Origin: Deltaproteobacteria bacterium
GTDB taxonomy: Bacteria > Desulfobacterota > Desulfobacteria > Desulfobacterales > G020354645
Direction of reading: 5' to 3'
Assembly (NCBI GenBank): GCA_020354645.1
Contig: CP070652.1
Coordinates: 3,298,927-3,349,087, forward strand
Length of the DNA: 50,161 bases
Positions within the stretch are counted from its first letter, which is position 1. Each line of letters begins with the position of its first letter. The notes under the pieces are model-generated. The model had not been told where the DNA came from. It made no database searches and saw only the letters and a list, made by a program, of their open reading frames with translations. Below are positions 34,480 to 43,081 of this stretch, piece by piece. Both the position numbers and the translations under genes were made by a program.

Positions 34480-35469
34480 ATGCTTAGATCAACTATTTTT
34501 ATCATTTTAATATCCATTACCTTTTTATTCAGCGGTTGTGCCACTCCCAGAATAATCCTTTTCGGGGACGATTCCATCCCGCTAAAGGAATATACCCTGC
34601 AGGGAGCGGATAAAGGCAAAGTATTATTGATACCCGTAGAGGGGACTATTTCGGATGAGACCAAAAGAGAATTCTTGAACTCAAAGCCCAGCATGATCCA
34701 GGAGATCGTCTCTCAGCTTAGCAAGGCTGAAAAAGACCCGGCGGTGCGGGCAGTCGTTTTAAAAATTGACTCTCCTGGCGGGTCGGTCACCGCCAGTGAC
34801 GTGCTGTACCATGAAATCTTGACCTTTAAAGAACGCACCCGCAAGAAAATAGTGGCGGCCATGATGAATGTGGCGGCTTCCGGGGGATATTATATCGCTT
34901 TGCCGGCTGACTTTATTTTAGCGCATCCCACAACCGTTACGGGTTCGGTCGGCGTTTTGTTTTTGCAGCCCAATGTAACCGGACTGATGGAAAAAATCGG
35001 TGTGGAGGTAGATGTGAGCAAATCCGGCAGAAACAAAGATATTGGATCACCCTTCCGTCCGTCCACTGCGGAAGAAAAAGAAATTATCCAGGGGCTGATC
35101 GAAAAACTCGGACAACGGTTCCTGGGCCTTGTGGCCCGGCACCGCAAGCTCAATCAAATTAACCTTTCGGATGTCGGCACTGCCCGTCTGTATCTGGCCG
35201 ATGAGGCCCAGCGGTTGGGCCTGGTGGATAAAATCGGATATCTCGGCGAGGCCATAACGGAAGCCAAAAAATTGGGCGGGCTGTCGCCGGCTGCAAAGGT
35301 GGTGGTCTACCGCCGCACGGATTTTCCGGATGACAACCTTTATAACTCCAGAATAACCAGCCGCAGCGGTTCTGGCCCCACGTTAATAGACATCGACCTG
35401 CCGGTCTCAATGAAGAATCTGCGCACCGGATTTTATTACCTATGGGCACCGGGTTTGAATAATCAATAA
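34480..35469 (+). CDS. sppA: Signal peptide peptidase SppA-like lipoprotein
   Basis: A 329-aa S49-family serine protease of the short type. The N-terminus MLRSTIFIILISITFLFSGC is a lipoprotein signal with Cys20 as the acylation site (Phe at -3 is unusual). The catalytic Ser is S134 in VAASGGYYIA and the general base Lys K186 in SGRNKDIGS; the spacing of 52 residues matches Bacillus SppA. KIDSPGGSVTASD binds substrate. It degrades cleaved signal peptides in the membrane. No linked partner. Confidence 0.93.
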   Translation: MLRSTIFIILISITFLFSGCATPRIILFGDDSIPLKEYTLQGADKGKVLLIPVEGTISDETKREFLNSKPSMIQEIVSQLSKAEKDPAVRAVVLKIDSPGGSVTASDVLYHEILTFKERTRKKIVAAMMNVAASGGYYIALPADFILAHPTTVTGSVGVLFLQPNVTGLMEKIGVEVDVSKSGRNKDIGSPFRPSTAEEKEIIQGLIEKLGQRFLGLVARHRKLNQINLSDVGTARLYLADEAQRLGLVDKIGYLGEAITEAKKLGGLSPAAKVVVYRRTDFPDDNLYNSRITSRSGSGPTLIDIDLPVSMKNLRTGFYYLWAPGLNNQ

Positions 35470-35494
35470 CTCATTTTTATGAATACATCTCTTG

Positions 35495-35606
35495 TGAAGC
35501 TCCCCGCCCTGAAAGGCGGAGCTTCGCGGAAAGGAAAATATCTGTTTCAGATAGCTTCCCTTGATCTCCCTTTATAGGACGGGGCTTGCAGGGAAGCGAA
35601 CCGATC
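35495..35606 (+). repeat. Dispersed repeat, copy E (long form)
   Basis: It begins TGAAGCTCCCCGCCC and ends GGGAAGCGAACCGATC. Internal sequence CGGAAAGGAAAATATCTG and TTTCAGATAGCTTC matches copy B closely. A weaker relative (GGAGCGGGGTTTGCCGGGAA) lies at about 33614. It sits between convergent genes and can form a hairpin. Confidence 0.7.
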
Positions 35607-35622
35607 ACAGATCATTAGTGAT

Positions 35623-36768
35623 CTAGCTTTCGTATGCCGGAACGCCCAGGTCTTTGGCGTTTATGATACTGGGTGCAGCTTTGGGCGGATCTTCTTCAAG
35701 AAAGGGGGAAATTTCCGGTTTCTGCCAGGCAGGATACCCCATCAGGATAGCAGCGACGTTGCCGGCTGCCAAGGTGGCCATCCCCTGTCGTGTCCACCGG
35801 GTAGCCGAGGCAATGTGGGGCACAATGACGACATTGTCCAGGTCGACCAGTCCCGGTTTTAAATTCGGTTCGTCTTCAAAGACATCCAAACCGACTCTGA
35901 AATCGGGATGCTTTTGGCAGTGAGCCACCAGAGCTTCTTCATCGATGACGGGGCCGCGGCTGGTATTAACCAGTACGGCGTTGTCTTTCATCAGGGCCAG
36001 ACTTTCTGTGTTGATCAGGTGATGGGTCGATTCATCCAGCACCGTGTGCAGACTGACACAGTCCGCCTCCCGCAACAAATCTTCAATATGCGCCGCGCGC
36101 TTGCAGGACACCGGTTGTTCTCCCTGCGATTTCAAAAACTCACCGTAAGCAGCAATGTGGTCTTCAAGGGCCTTGTTTTGATGTATGTCGAAGTAGATGA
36201 GATTCATTTTATGCCCTGCGACCATCATGCGGGCATAGGCATCACCAATGCGGCCCGCGCCGATGACCCCAACTGTCTTGTACCACAGCAGCTCACCCAG
36301 AAACAAGGTCGGCAACCAGCCTTTGTAGCGGCCGGCACGCAAAAACCTCTCTGATTCGCCGATTCTGCGAGCTGCTGCGAAGGTCAATGCAACCGCCATT
36401 TCCGCGGTGGTTTCGGTTAATACTCCCGGGGTATTCCCCACCGGAATGCCATATCGTGTGGCTGCCGCCACATCCACATTGTTAAATCCAACCGCACAGT
36501 TGCTATAGGCCTTAGCGCCTGCGGCCTTCAGTGCAGCAAATAACTCATCACCCCAATCTTCGGTCAACTGCCCGATAGCACCGTCGCAATGACTTCCCAT
36601 GGCGGCCTTTATTTCAGAAGTGCTCAAAACATCTTCCGAGGTGCAGATTTCAACCCGGCATTCCGCCTGGGTTAGAATTTCAAGCCACCTTTCTCCCGGC
36701 AGCTCTTTGGTCACGATGACGCGTCTGCTGCCGGATGGATTATGTGCTCGCCAATCTTTGGAATCCAT
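35623..36768 (-). CDS. Hydroxypyruvate reductase / glycerate dehydrogenase (D-2-hydroxyacid family)
   Basis: A 381-aa NAD(P)-dependent D-2-hydroxyacid dehydrogenase. The Rossmann motif is GVIGAGRIGDAYARMM. The catalytic Arg is in VNTSRGPVIDEEAL, the Glu in VGLDVFEDEP and the His in VPHIASATRWTR. Length and C-terminal shape are like plant peroxisomal hydroxypyruvate reductase (about 380 aa) rather than the usual 320-aa bacterial form. ATG 36768 has GGAGG eight bases upstream; the ATG 15 bases further upstream lies within that ribosome site. It would interconvert hydroxypyruvate and D-glycerate. Confidence 0.9.
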   Translation of the reverse strand: MDSKDWRAHNPSGSRRVIVTKELPGERWLEILTQAECRVEICTSEDVLSTSEIKAAMGSHCDGAIGQLTEDWGDELFAALKAAGAKAYSNCAVGFNNVDVAAATRYGIPVGNTPGVLTETTAEMAVALTFAAARRIGESERFLRAGRYKGWLPTLFLGELLWYKTVGVIGAGRIGDAYARMMVAGHKMNLIYFDIHQNKALEDHIAAYGEFLKSQGEQPVSCKRAAHIEDLLREADCVSLHTVLDESTHHLINTESLALMKDNAVLVNTSRGPVIDEEALVAHCQKHPDFRVGLDVFEDEPNLKPGLVDLDNVVIVPHIASATRWTRQGMATLAAGNVAAILMGYPAWQKPEISPFLEEDPPKAAPSIINAKDLGVPAYES

Positions 36769-36783
36769 TGTGATAACCTCCAT

Positions 36784-37212
36784 GAAAGTAGATTACATCC
36801 GGAAGTCCTTTTTAAACTAAGCCCGTATTCAGCCAATGCTTCAATCCACTTTCCGGAGCGGCATGAACAACATTGGGATTATCGCCGAAAATCACAAGCC
36901 TTGGGATTTTAAGTCCGGATAATGGCGGTCAAAATTAAATGGGTGGCTTCGGATGTCTTTATTCAAGGGGTTAATCAAAACAACCGTAAAGCTTTGTGTA
37001 CTTTTAGATCAAGTCCCAAGAACACATTTTTCGTCATGAGACGCCCCTTCGAATACAGCCCCCAAGCCAAAGGAACCGTGAACAACAGGCACTGATAGTA
37101 ATCGAGATGGATAAAAATTACAATAAGGATAGCGGGTATTTTTATTTGGTAATGATTTCTCTATTCATATAGATACAAGAATTTCATTGCAAAATTACAT
37201 GATCCGATTGTT
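36784..37212. other. Intergenic stretch; one doubtful 57-codon frame
   Basis: No recognised gene. A plus-strand frame from ATG 36922 to 37095 (begins MAVKIKWVASDVF, ends GTVNNRH) has no good ribosome site or known family and is probably chance or a remnant. Confidence 0.4.
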
Positions 37213-37284
37213 GTGGTATTTATAATGGTGGTTAAAAAAAATATAGACAGAGCAAATCCTGGCAGACCCGAAAGGATAATAATT

Positions 37285-37641
37285 ATGGAGTACAGCCTTC
37301 TTGGAAGATCAAATATATCGCCTGTTCCACCCACCCCACCTGGAGAACGGCTGAGGCGTTGGTGCTTGCCGATAAATATCATTTCCCAAATTTATCGTAA
37401 GCAACCGCCTTACAATTTATTGAACCGGCGCATTGAAAATGAAACTCTTCCCAGGTGCCAGGCATACGACCTGGGAATTATTGCCTGGTCACCTCTGGCC
37501 CAGGGCATACTGGCAGGCGGATATACCGACGCCTCGAATCTACCCAATGGCAGCAGAGGGGCGCAGCCAAAAGTTTTTCGCGAACGTATCACCCAAGCGG
37601 ACATTGAGGGGGGAAAAAATTCGTCAAAAAAGCCGTCCTGA
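37285..37641 (+). pseudogene. Decayed aldo/keto reductase
   Basis: The reading frame opens with MEYSLLGRSN, the N-terminus of an aldo/keto reductase, then jumps to the middle of the protein. TWRTAEALVLADKYHFPNL is in one frame and KQPPYNLLNRRIENE, then AYDLGIIAWSPLAQGILAGGY, in another. About 130 residues of the barrel are missing, at least one frameshift has occurred, and the C-terminus is absent. The gene cannot make an active enzyme. Confidence 0.8.
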
Positions 37642-37817
37642 TATTTACACAACCCATTTGAAATCCTGAAGTCCAATACATCAGCCAGATTAGATATACA
37701 GACATTCCAGACTTTCTCGTGGATTTGTTTACCCTTATTTTTCGTAAAGAATCTTTAATGGAAGTATTGACGGATACTCGGCCCATTGGTGTAATCGCAG
37801 GGTTTTAGATTGAATGA

Positions 37818-37876
37818 AAAAGCGGGGAGTTAAATAATTTAGAATCCCGAAAAAGGATCCATAACTCCCCGCTTTT
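37818..37876 (-). terminator. Strong hairpin terminator of the Lys-rich gene
   Basis: AAAAGCGGGGAGTTA and TAACTCCCCGCTTTT form a perfect 15-bp stem. Read on the minus strand it ends in a run of five T, 22 bases after the stop of the Lys-rich gene. The core ACTCCCCGC resembles the dispersed repeat. Confidence 0.8.
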
Positions 37877-37898
37877 ATCAGTGAAAAGGTAAAATGGG

Positions 37899-37991
37899 TT
37901 ACTTCTTTTTTTTGGTAGAAGTCTTCTTTGCAGCAGGTTTCTTTTTTGCGGTTGTTTTTTTGGCGGTCGTTTTTTTCTTTGCAGCTGCCAT
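37899..37991 (-). CDS. 30-aa Lys/Ala-rich histone-H1-like protein
   Basis: A 30-residue polypeptide made of Lys, Ala, Thr, Pro and Ser only, apart from the initial Met, with KKTTAKK and KKPAAKK type repeats. It resembles the C-terminal tail of histone H1/AlgP/HupN-type DNA-binding proteins and probably binds nucleic acid. ATG 37991 has a near-ideal AAGGGAGG ribosome site 7 bases upstream; a longer upstream frame lacks this. The gene has its own promoter (38091-38119), leader hairpin (38034-38073) and terminator (37818-37876), so it is expressed as a separate unit and is not a broken tail. Confidence 0.75.
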   Translation of the reverse strand: MAAAKKKTTAKKTTAKKKPAAKKTSTKKKK

Positions 37992-38033
37992 GGTGTCCTC
38001 CCTTTGATGGGTTATTAATTTAGCACGTTGCTT

Positions 38034-38073
38034 AGGCGATTTTGAGAAAAAGGCGCTTATCTCAAAATCGCCT
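38034..38073 (-). promoter_or_regulatory. Leader hairpin of the Lys-rich gene
   Basis: AGGCGATTTTGAGA and TCTCAAAATCGCCT form a perfect 14-bp stem with a 12-base loop. It lies inside the predicted 5' leader, starting about 11 bases after the expected start site. It may be an operator or an RNA stability/translation element. Confidence 0.65.
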
Positions 38074-38090
38074 ATTTTGTGTGCGGATTC

Positions 38091-38119
38091 ATCATAATAC
38101 ACAAAATATAGTAGGTCAA
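38091..38119 (-). promoter_or_regulatory. Sigma-70 promoter of the Lys-rich gene
   Basis: On the minus strand TTGACC and TATGAT are separated by exactly 17 bases. The expected transcript runs about 270 bases to the terminator at 37818. Confidence 0.7.
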
Positions 38120-38575
38120 GTGTTTTTCTGAACGTGGATTAAAAATTTAATTTATTGGCCCAAATCAGAAACAAAGCCGTGGCTCAAAAATCAATTCTAT
38201 AAACCTTAAATGAGCGAAAGTCGAGAATGCGCCAGATCCCAGGCGAAGCCGTAGTTAGCTACTGCGAGCCCTTGACAACAGGAGAGATGGCGTATTCCGC
38301 CAGAGGCGGATAAACATCGGCTTTCCCATCGGGTAAACAAAATAAAGATTATATCCATATTTTATATCCCACCTATATGCTTGTTATTAGAAGTGGATTT
38401 GAATCACCGTTTTAGATTGAAATGCTTACCTTTACATACATAGTTTTCTTCATTTTGTTTACGCTCAATTGAGGTAAAGTTAATCTCGGATTTGGGCAAC
38501 AGCCCATTATTGGGCGACCCCATATTTTCTCACTGTGATCTTTGAGCGTTTTTTTGTGATGAGGCCGAGCAATAG
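38120..38575. other. Repeat-bearing intergenic stretch
   Basis: No gene supported. It contains GGCGAAGCCGTAGTTAGC-type sequence similar to the stretch at 3140-3240 and 15470-15500, and the word TTTGGGCAACAGCCCA also found in the hairpin after pgl. Confidence 0.45.
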
Positions 38576-38624
38576 TGAAGCTCCCCGCTCTAAAGAGCGG
38601 GGCTTGCAGGGACGCGAACCGGTC
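38576..38624 (+). repeat. Dispersed repeat, copy F
   Basis: TGAAGCTCCCCGCTC, TAAA, GAGCGGGG form a perfect 8-bp hairpin core, followed by CTTGCAGGGACGCGAACCGG. This is the most regular copy of the family. Confidence 0.7.
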
Positions 38625-38805
38625 AAGGTAGCTCTTGACTTTGATGGTTATAAATGGTTCGGTCTTTCAAAATCAAGTTCCTTTCATTTTTTTAATTGAG
38701 CCATTGTTGATGCAGGTTATTTTGTTAGCGGGAAGGTATGGCACCCGGCCGGAGCTTCCGGCTGGGATGTCGGAGCTTGAGGAGCTGAGAGGAGATGAAA
38801 CAATA

Positions 38806-39474
38806 ATGAATATGAACATGGGAAAAACGCTATTTGAAGAAATGGTGGCGGCCACGGTGGCGATGGATGAAGAGCGGTGCGTGTCTCTGGCGCGAAAAGC
38901 CGTGAACGAGGGAGTTGATCCCTTTGAAGCTATCCAGAATGGCTTTGCCCGTGGAATGCAAATCGTCGGTGACAAGCTCGCCAAACTGGAATGCTTCCTC
39001 CCTGAAGTCATGCTGTCTGCCGACGCCATGAATGCCGCCGTGGAGGTACTCAAACCCCATCTGGTGCAGCGGGTTGACCGCGGATCTCAAGGAACAATTG
39101 TCATTGGCACTATCCAGGGTGACGTCCACGATCTGGGCAAGAACATTGTCAAAATCATGCTTGAGGCCGCCGGTTTCACTGTCCACGACTTGGGCAATGA
39201 TGCCCCTGTCAGGCAGTTTGTGGAAAAAGCACAGGAAGTTGGAGCAGACATCATTGCTGCATCGGCTTTAATGACGACTACCATGGCGCACATGCCGGAT
39301 ATTGATGGCATGCTCAAGGAGCTGGGTATCCGCGACAAATATTACGTTATGCTGGGAGGTGCACCGGTCATCGCTGAGTGGGCCGGAGAAGTCGGCGCAG
39401 ACGGCTACGGGGAGGATGCGGCTGAGGCTGTTGAAACAGCCAAACGCCTGTTGCAAAAAAAAATGAGGAGGTGA
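38806..39474 (+). CDS. Corrinoid protein partner of the MttB-family methyltransferase
   Basis: A 222-aa corrinoid methyl carrier of the MttC/MtbC type, paralogous to the one at 5790. The signature is D106-x-H108-x-x-G111 (GDVHDLGKN), with the helical cap domain before it. ATG 38806 follows GAGAGGAG at a slightly long spacing; ATG 38767 in the same frame would add 13 residues. The MttB-like gene begins 6 bases after its stop with a shared AGGAGGTGAG, so the two are translationally coupled. Confidence 0.9.
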   Translation: MNMNMGKTLFEEMVAATVAMDEERCVSLARKAVNEGVDPFEAIQNGFARGMQIVGDKLAKLECFLPEVMLSADAMNAAVEVLKPHLVQRVDRGSQGTIVIGTIQGDVHDLGKNIVKIMLEAAGFTVHDLGNDAPVRQFVEKAQEVGADIIAASALMTTTMAHMPDIDGMLKELGIRDKYYVMLGGAPVIAEWAGEVGADGYGEDAAEAVETAKRLLQKKMRR

Positions 39475-39480
39475 GGTGCC

Positions 39481-40884
39481 ATGATCGGCTTTTGGGATGT
39501 CATCGCACGCAGCGAAAGCGGTCCTCTGGTCAAGGAAAAGGAATTTGATCTGCACCTGGGCCGGGTAGCCAAGCAATTGGTCGAGAAATACAACATAGTA
39601 TATGACCCTGAACAGGTCGTACCGGCCGATGACGGACTGGCCGATCGCGTTTACCAGGCCAGCCTTGATCTGTTTCTGGAAGTGGGCATCTATTGCCGGG
39701 ATACCGGACGCGTGATGCAGTTCACCCGCCAAGAAGTGGATTGGGCGTTGAAACAAGCTGCAAGCACAGTCACCTATGGTCAGGGTCGCGATGAGGCGGT
39801 GATGCGCTGCCGGTCTGTCGAGGATTCGAAACCTCCGTTTTGCCTGATGACGCCGGTGGGAACCCCGGTGGCCGAGGAACGCTTTGTACCCCTGGTGCAA
39901 AGCTATGTGCAGGAACCCCTGGCCCAAACCTTTTCCAGCGCTTTCAGCCAGACGGTTCACGGACGCCCCATCAAGTCGGGTACACCCCAAGAGGTGGAAG
40001 CGGCAATCTGGAATGTAATCAAGCTCCGCGAAGCGGCCCGGGCGGCCGGGCGGCCGCAGATCGGCATCCACAATCTCATTTCGAATGCCGAGCGCACCGA
40101 TGCCATGCTGGCTGCAATGCACACTGACTTCGGTGCGCAGTCAAATGATGGGCTTTGTATTGCGGCCATCGCCGAATTGAAAATTGACTATGAGCGGGTA
40201 AAAAAAGTGGTATTCCTGCGGCACAGCGGGCACAACAAATACGGTCTTTACGGACCGTTGATGGGCGGGTATTCCGGCGGTCCGGAGGCAACCGCCATCG
40301 TGCATGTGGCCCACCATTTCCTGGGACTCCTCGTATTTGATGCCCAGTGGCATTGCGGCTTTCCACTGCCCATTCATCACGGCTGCAATACTACCCGGGA
40401 GCTGCTGTGGTTAGTCAGCGTCACCGCCCAAGCCCTGAGCCGCAATACGCGTCTCTTAATTACGGTTAATACTTTCGCTGAAGCCGGGCCGTGCACCGAG
40501 ATGGTAGCTTATGAGATCGTGGCCAGTGCGCTGGCAGCCACGGTATCGGGAGCGGATTTGGATTTGGCGGCGGTGGCCCGCAACCGCCATCCGGATCGGG
40601 CCAGCGGTATGGAGGCGCGTATCGGGGCCGAGGCGGGACATTTGGCAGCTCGACAGGGAATCCCCCGGGAGCAGGTCAACGAGATGGTCAAACAAATCCT
40701 GAATCAGTATGAATCTCAGATCGGCAATGCTCCCATGGGCAGACGCTTCGACGAATGCTACGACCTGGATACTCTTCAGCCGACCATGGAGTATCTGGAC
40801 CTCTACGAGCGGGTTAAGGAAAAGTTGAACGGATTCGGGCTGAACTACTCTTTATTAAACGTATGCGGCACGCCTGCTCGCTAA
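39481..40884 (+). CDS. MttB-family methylamine methyltransferase, non-pyrrolysine
   Basis: A 467-aa member of the trimethylamine methyltransferase (COG5598) family. The frame is complete and has no in-frame TAG, so it belongs with the pyrrolysine-free relatives such as MtgB (glycine betaine) and related quaternary-amine demethylases, not TMA-specific MttB. Conserved segments include YGGPEATAIV-like (SGGPEATAIVHVAHH) and TVNTFAEAGPCTEMVAYE. It would methylate the corrinoid protein encoded just upstream. The pterin enzyme needed to finish the transfer is not adjacent; the one at 6463 is a candidate. The substrate is uncertain. Confidence 0.9.
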   Translation: MIGFWDVIARSESGPLVKEKEFDLHLGRVAKQLVEKYNIVYDPEQVVPADDGLADRVYQASLDLFLEVGIYCRDTGRVMQFTRQEVDWALKQAASTVTYGQGRDEAVMRCRSVEDSKPPFCLMTPVGTPVAEERFVPLVQSYVQEPLAQTFSSAFSQTVHGRPIKSGTPQEVEAAIWNVIKLREAARAAGRPQIGIHNLISNAERTDAMLAAMHTDFGAQSNDGLCIAAIAELKIDYERVKKVVFLRHSGHNKYGLYGPLMGGYSGGPEATAIVHVAHHFLGLLVFDAQWHCGFPLPIHHGCNTTRELLWLVSVTAQALSRNTRLLITVNTFAEAGPCTEMVAYEIVASALAATVSGADLDLAAVARNRHPDRASGMEARIGAEAGHLAARQGIPREQVNEMVKQILNQYESQIGNAPMGRRFDECYDLDTLQPTMEYLDLYERVKEKLNGFGLNYSLLNVCGTPAR

Positions 40885-40893
40885 AAAACTTCC

Positions 40894-40923
40894 CAAATGT
40901 GTGAAACAAAGTTCACACATTTG
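40894..40923 (+). terminator. Hairpin after the MttB-family gene
   Basis: CAAATGTGTGAA and TTCACACATTTG form a perfect 12-bp stem with loop ACAAAG. No T-run follows. The sequence TGAAACAAA inside also resembles the half-site of the inverted repeat at 4310-4345. Confidence 0.6.
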
Positions 40924-41013
40924 AGGCTTATTATTCGCTGCTTTTTAACGGGGCCAGATTGTTAACGATTTATAATTATTAAAAATTTTATTTTAAACAA
41001 TCCGGTTCGCGTC

Positions 41014-41030
41014 AAGGCATGATTTTTGCG
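41014..41030 (+). promoter_or_regulatory. Sigma-54-like promoter upstream of the DUF5658 gene
   Basis: AAGGCATGATTTTTGCG has GG and GC spaced by ten bases but A instead of T before GG. It lies about 115 bases before the next gene. A TGAAACAAA half-site is about 110 bases upstream. Confidence 0.4.
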
Positions 41031-41142
41031 AAGAGATAGCTTCTAATATCTGAAACTTATTTTTATGTAGAAAGTTGAAGCAAGTTTGATGGCCGAGCCG
41101 CAACCTGTTTGATTTTTTGCCATACCCACTGTCTGATCAACA

Positions 41143-41622
41143 ATGACTGAAAATGAAGAAAAACTAAGCGGATTCGAGAGAAGATCTCACAAAGATCGGC
41201 GAAACCATAATCATTTTAAAATCAGGACCCTTTTTATTTATGGCAACCGGAGAACGATACGCCGTCAGGAAGACAGATATAAAATTTTCTATTTGGATCG
41301 ATACAGTACAGCCCTTTTCGCCTGTATTGTATCCATCCTTTTGTTAAGTGTAATCGATGCGCTTTTGACTTTATTTCTGGTCGAGCACGGTGCCGTCGAA
41401 ATCAATCCCCTGATGGCCTACTATCTGAATACCGATCCCCTGGTGTTCATGAGCATAAAATACCTTCTGACAAGTTTTTCCGTCTTCATTCTTTTGATGT
41501 GCGGCAATGTGCCTGCCAAGAAAATCAAAATTACCATAAGCTCTATATTTCCTTTTGTTATTGCAGCGTTTGCATCTGTTGTGGCCTGGCAGTTGTTTTT
41601 AATTTATCGGGTGGTTTTTTAA
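41143..41622 (+). CDS. DUF5658-type small membrane protein
   Basis: A 159-aa inner-membrane protein. A charged N-terminal region rich in Arg/Lys (ERRSHKDRRNHNHFK) is followed by about three hydrophobic helices with the family motif SVIDALLTLFLVEHGAVEINPLMAYYL. Function is unknown. The last 71 bases of the gene recur at 47899-47969 as a fragment on the far side of the minus-strand island. The gene therefore appears to mark the insertion point. Confidence 0.8.
   Translation: MTENEEKLSGFERRSHKDRRNHNHFKIRTLFIYGNRRTIRRQEDRYKIFYLDRYSTALFACIVSILLLSVIDALLTLFLVEHGAVEINPLMAYYLNTDPLVFMSIKYLLTSFSVFILLMCGNVPAKKIKITISSIFPFVIAAFASVVAWQLFLIYRVVF
41552..41622 (+). repeat. 71-base direct repeat, left copy
   Basis: The sequence from CTTTTGTTATTGCAG to GGGTGGTTTTTTAA is the 3' end of the DUF5658 gene. 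The right copy at 47899-47969 differs at only two of 71 positions. The two copies enclose the minus-strand island. Confidence 0.9.
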
Positions 41623-41765
41623 CTAGATCAGGGGATGGGGTATTAATTCCTCGCCAAATGTTATAAAAAACACACCCTTTATTCCTCCTTTATCGATAAC
41701 TCTAAATTCTAAAGTAAGCGGCTTTTGTATTTTAATAGTAAAAAAATGAAGCGGTTTTGTTACTG

Positions 41766-43046
41766 TTACATGCCAAGAAGTTTGGGCATGAACAAAACGA
41801 GCGCTTTGGGAAAGAAAATGGTAAGGGCCAAGACGATGCACATTACCATGATAAAAGGTACATTCGCGCGAGTTATGGTCAAAACGTCTGTTTCGCATAG
41901 AGGCGCGGTTATGAAAAGCGCAGCGCCCACAGGTGGAGTTTGTTGACCGATTCCCCAGCACAAAACAACAACCATTCCGTAATGGATAGGATCTATTCCT
42001 AGTAGCCTAACTCCAGGATAGAAGAGAGGAACAATAATATACATCATCGCGATTCCGTCTAAGAATGTTCCTGCGATTATTAACACGATGCTTAGCATCA
42101 TCAGGAAAAGTGTTGGAGACAAAGACATCGCAGAAATGGGCTTCAGGATTTCGTCTGCTATCTGCTGATAATTAAACGTAAATCCTAGGACATAGGCTGT
42201 GCTGGTCACAAGCATCACGGCACCGGTTAAGATGGCGGACTCCGCGAATACCTGGTAAAGTTTTTTAAGGTTAAGCGTTCTGTAGTAAAACATGCCGATA
42301 AAGATACCGTATACAACAGCAACTGCGGACGCCTCTGTGGGGGTAAATACGCCTCCCAATATCCCCCCGAGGATTATGACAGGCATAAATAGCGCCGGAG
42401 CAGCTCGGCCGAGAGCTTTTATGGCCCGGACCAGACGGAATGGTTCCTCGATCGGATAGTTCTCTCGTTTGGATATGAGCCAACCAACAAAAATCAGTCC
42501 AACTCCCAACATAACTCCAGCAAGTAAGCCGGCAGCAATTAATGCGCCTGTGGACATGCCCAGGAAGGCGCCCAAGAGAACCATCGGGACACTTGGCGGG
42601 ATAATGATTCCTATAGTTGAGGATGATGCGGTCACCGCTCCGGTAAAGGCTCGTGCGTAGCCTCTTTTGATCATTTGAGGTATCATGATTCCGCCAACTG
42701 CTGCAGTGTCGGACATGCTGGTTCCGCTCATGCCTGCGAAAAACATGCTGGTAATGATGTTGACTGCGCTCAAACCTCCTTTCATCTTGCCCACTATAGC
42801 CCTGGCAAACTCAACTAAACGTTCTGAAATGCCGGCGTGGTTCATTATCTGGCCTGCCAGAACAAAAAACGGGACAGCCAATAATGGAAAACTATTCACC
42901 CCTCCGTGCAATCTTTGAGCAACAATGATCAAATTGACATCGTTAATTGCCAGAATAAAAATTGAAATGGCAGCTAAAGCAAAAGCTATGGGTAAACTTA
43001 TCAAAAGTGAGGCGAATAACAAACCGAGAACCCAAACTATGGTCAT
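41766..43046 (-). CDS. dctM: TRAP transporter large permease (DctM)
   Basis: A 426-aa DctM-family permease with the usual helices. Landmarks are PLLAVPFFVLAGQIMNHAGIS, the MSGTSMSDTAAVGGIMIPQM segment, TIGIIIPPSVPMVLLGAF and, near the end, GIGQQTPPVGAALF. The start at ATG 43046 (MTIVWVLGLLF) has TGGAG upstream and fits the family N-terminus better than a longer frame into dctQ. The gap to dctQ is 35 bases. It belongs with the DctP and racemase-family genes upstream on the minus strand. Confidence 0.92.
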   Translation of the reverse strand: MTIVWVLGLLFASLLISLPIAFALAAISIFILAINDVNLIIVAQRLHGGVNSFPLLAVPFFVLAGQIMNHAGISERLVEFARAIVGKMKGGLSAVNIITSMFFAGMSGTSMSDTAAVGGIMIPQMIKRGYARAFTGAVTASSSTIGIIIPPSVPMVLLGAFLGMSTGALIAAGLLAGVMLGVGLIFVGWLISKRENYPIEEPFRLVRAIKALGRAAPALFMPVIILGGILGGVFTPTEASAVAVVYGIFIGMFYYRTLNLKKLYQVFAESAILTGAVMLVTSTAYVLGFTFNYQQIADEILKPISAMSLSPTLFLMMLSIVLIIAGTFLDGIAMMYIIVPLFYPGVRLLGIDPIHYGMVVVLCWGIGQQTPPVGAALFITAPLCETDVLTITRANVPFIMVMCIVLALTIFFPKALVLFMPKLLGM

Positions 43047-43081
43047 GACTCCACTCTCTGTTCCAGAATCTACGTAAAAAC

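Noticed and set aside
37213..37641. An intact 142-aa plus-strand protein
   Set aside because: The frame mixes pieces of an aldo/keto reductase with a deletion and frameshift, so it is a pseudogene.
39481..40884. Pyrrolysine-containing trimethylamine methyltransferase
   Set aside because: The frame has no internal TAG, so this is a non-pyrrolysine member of the family.
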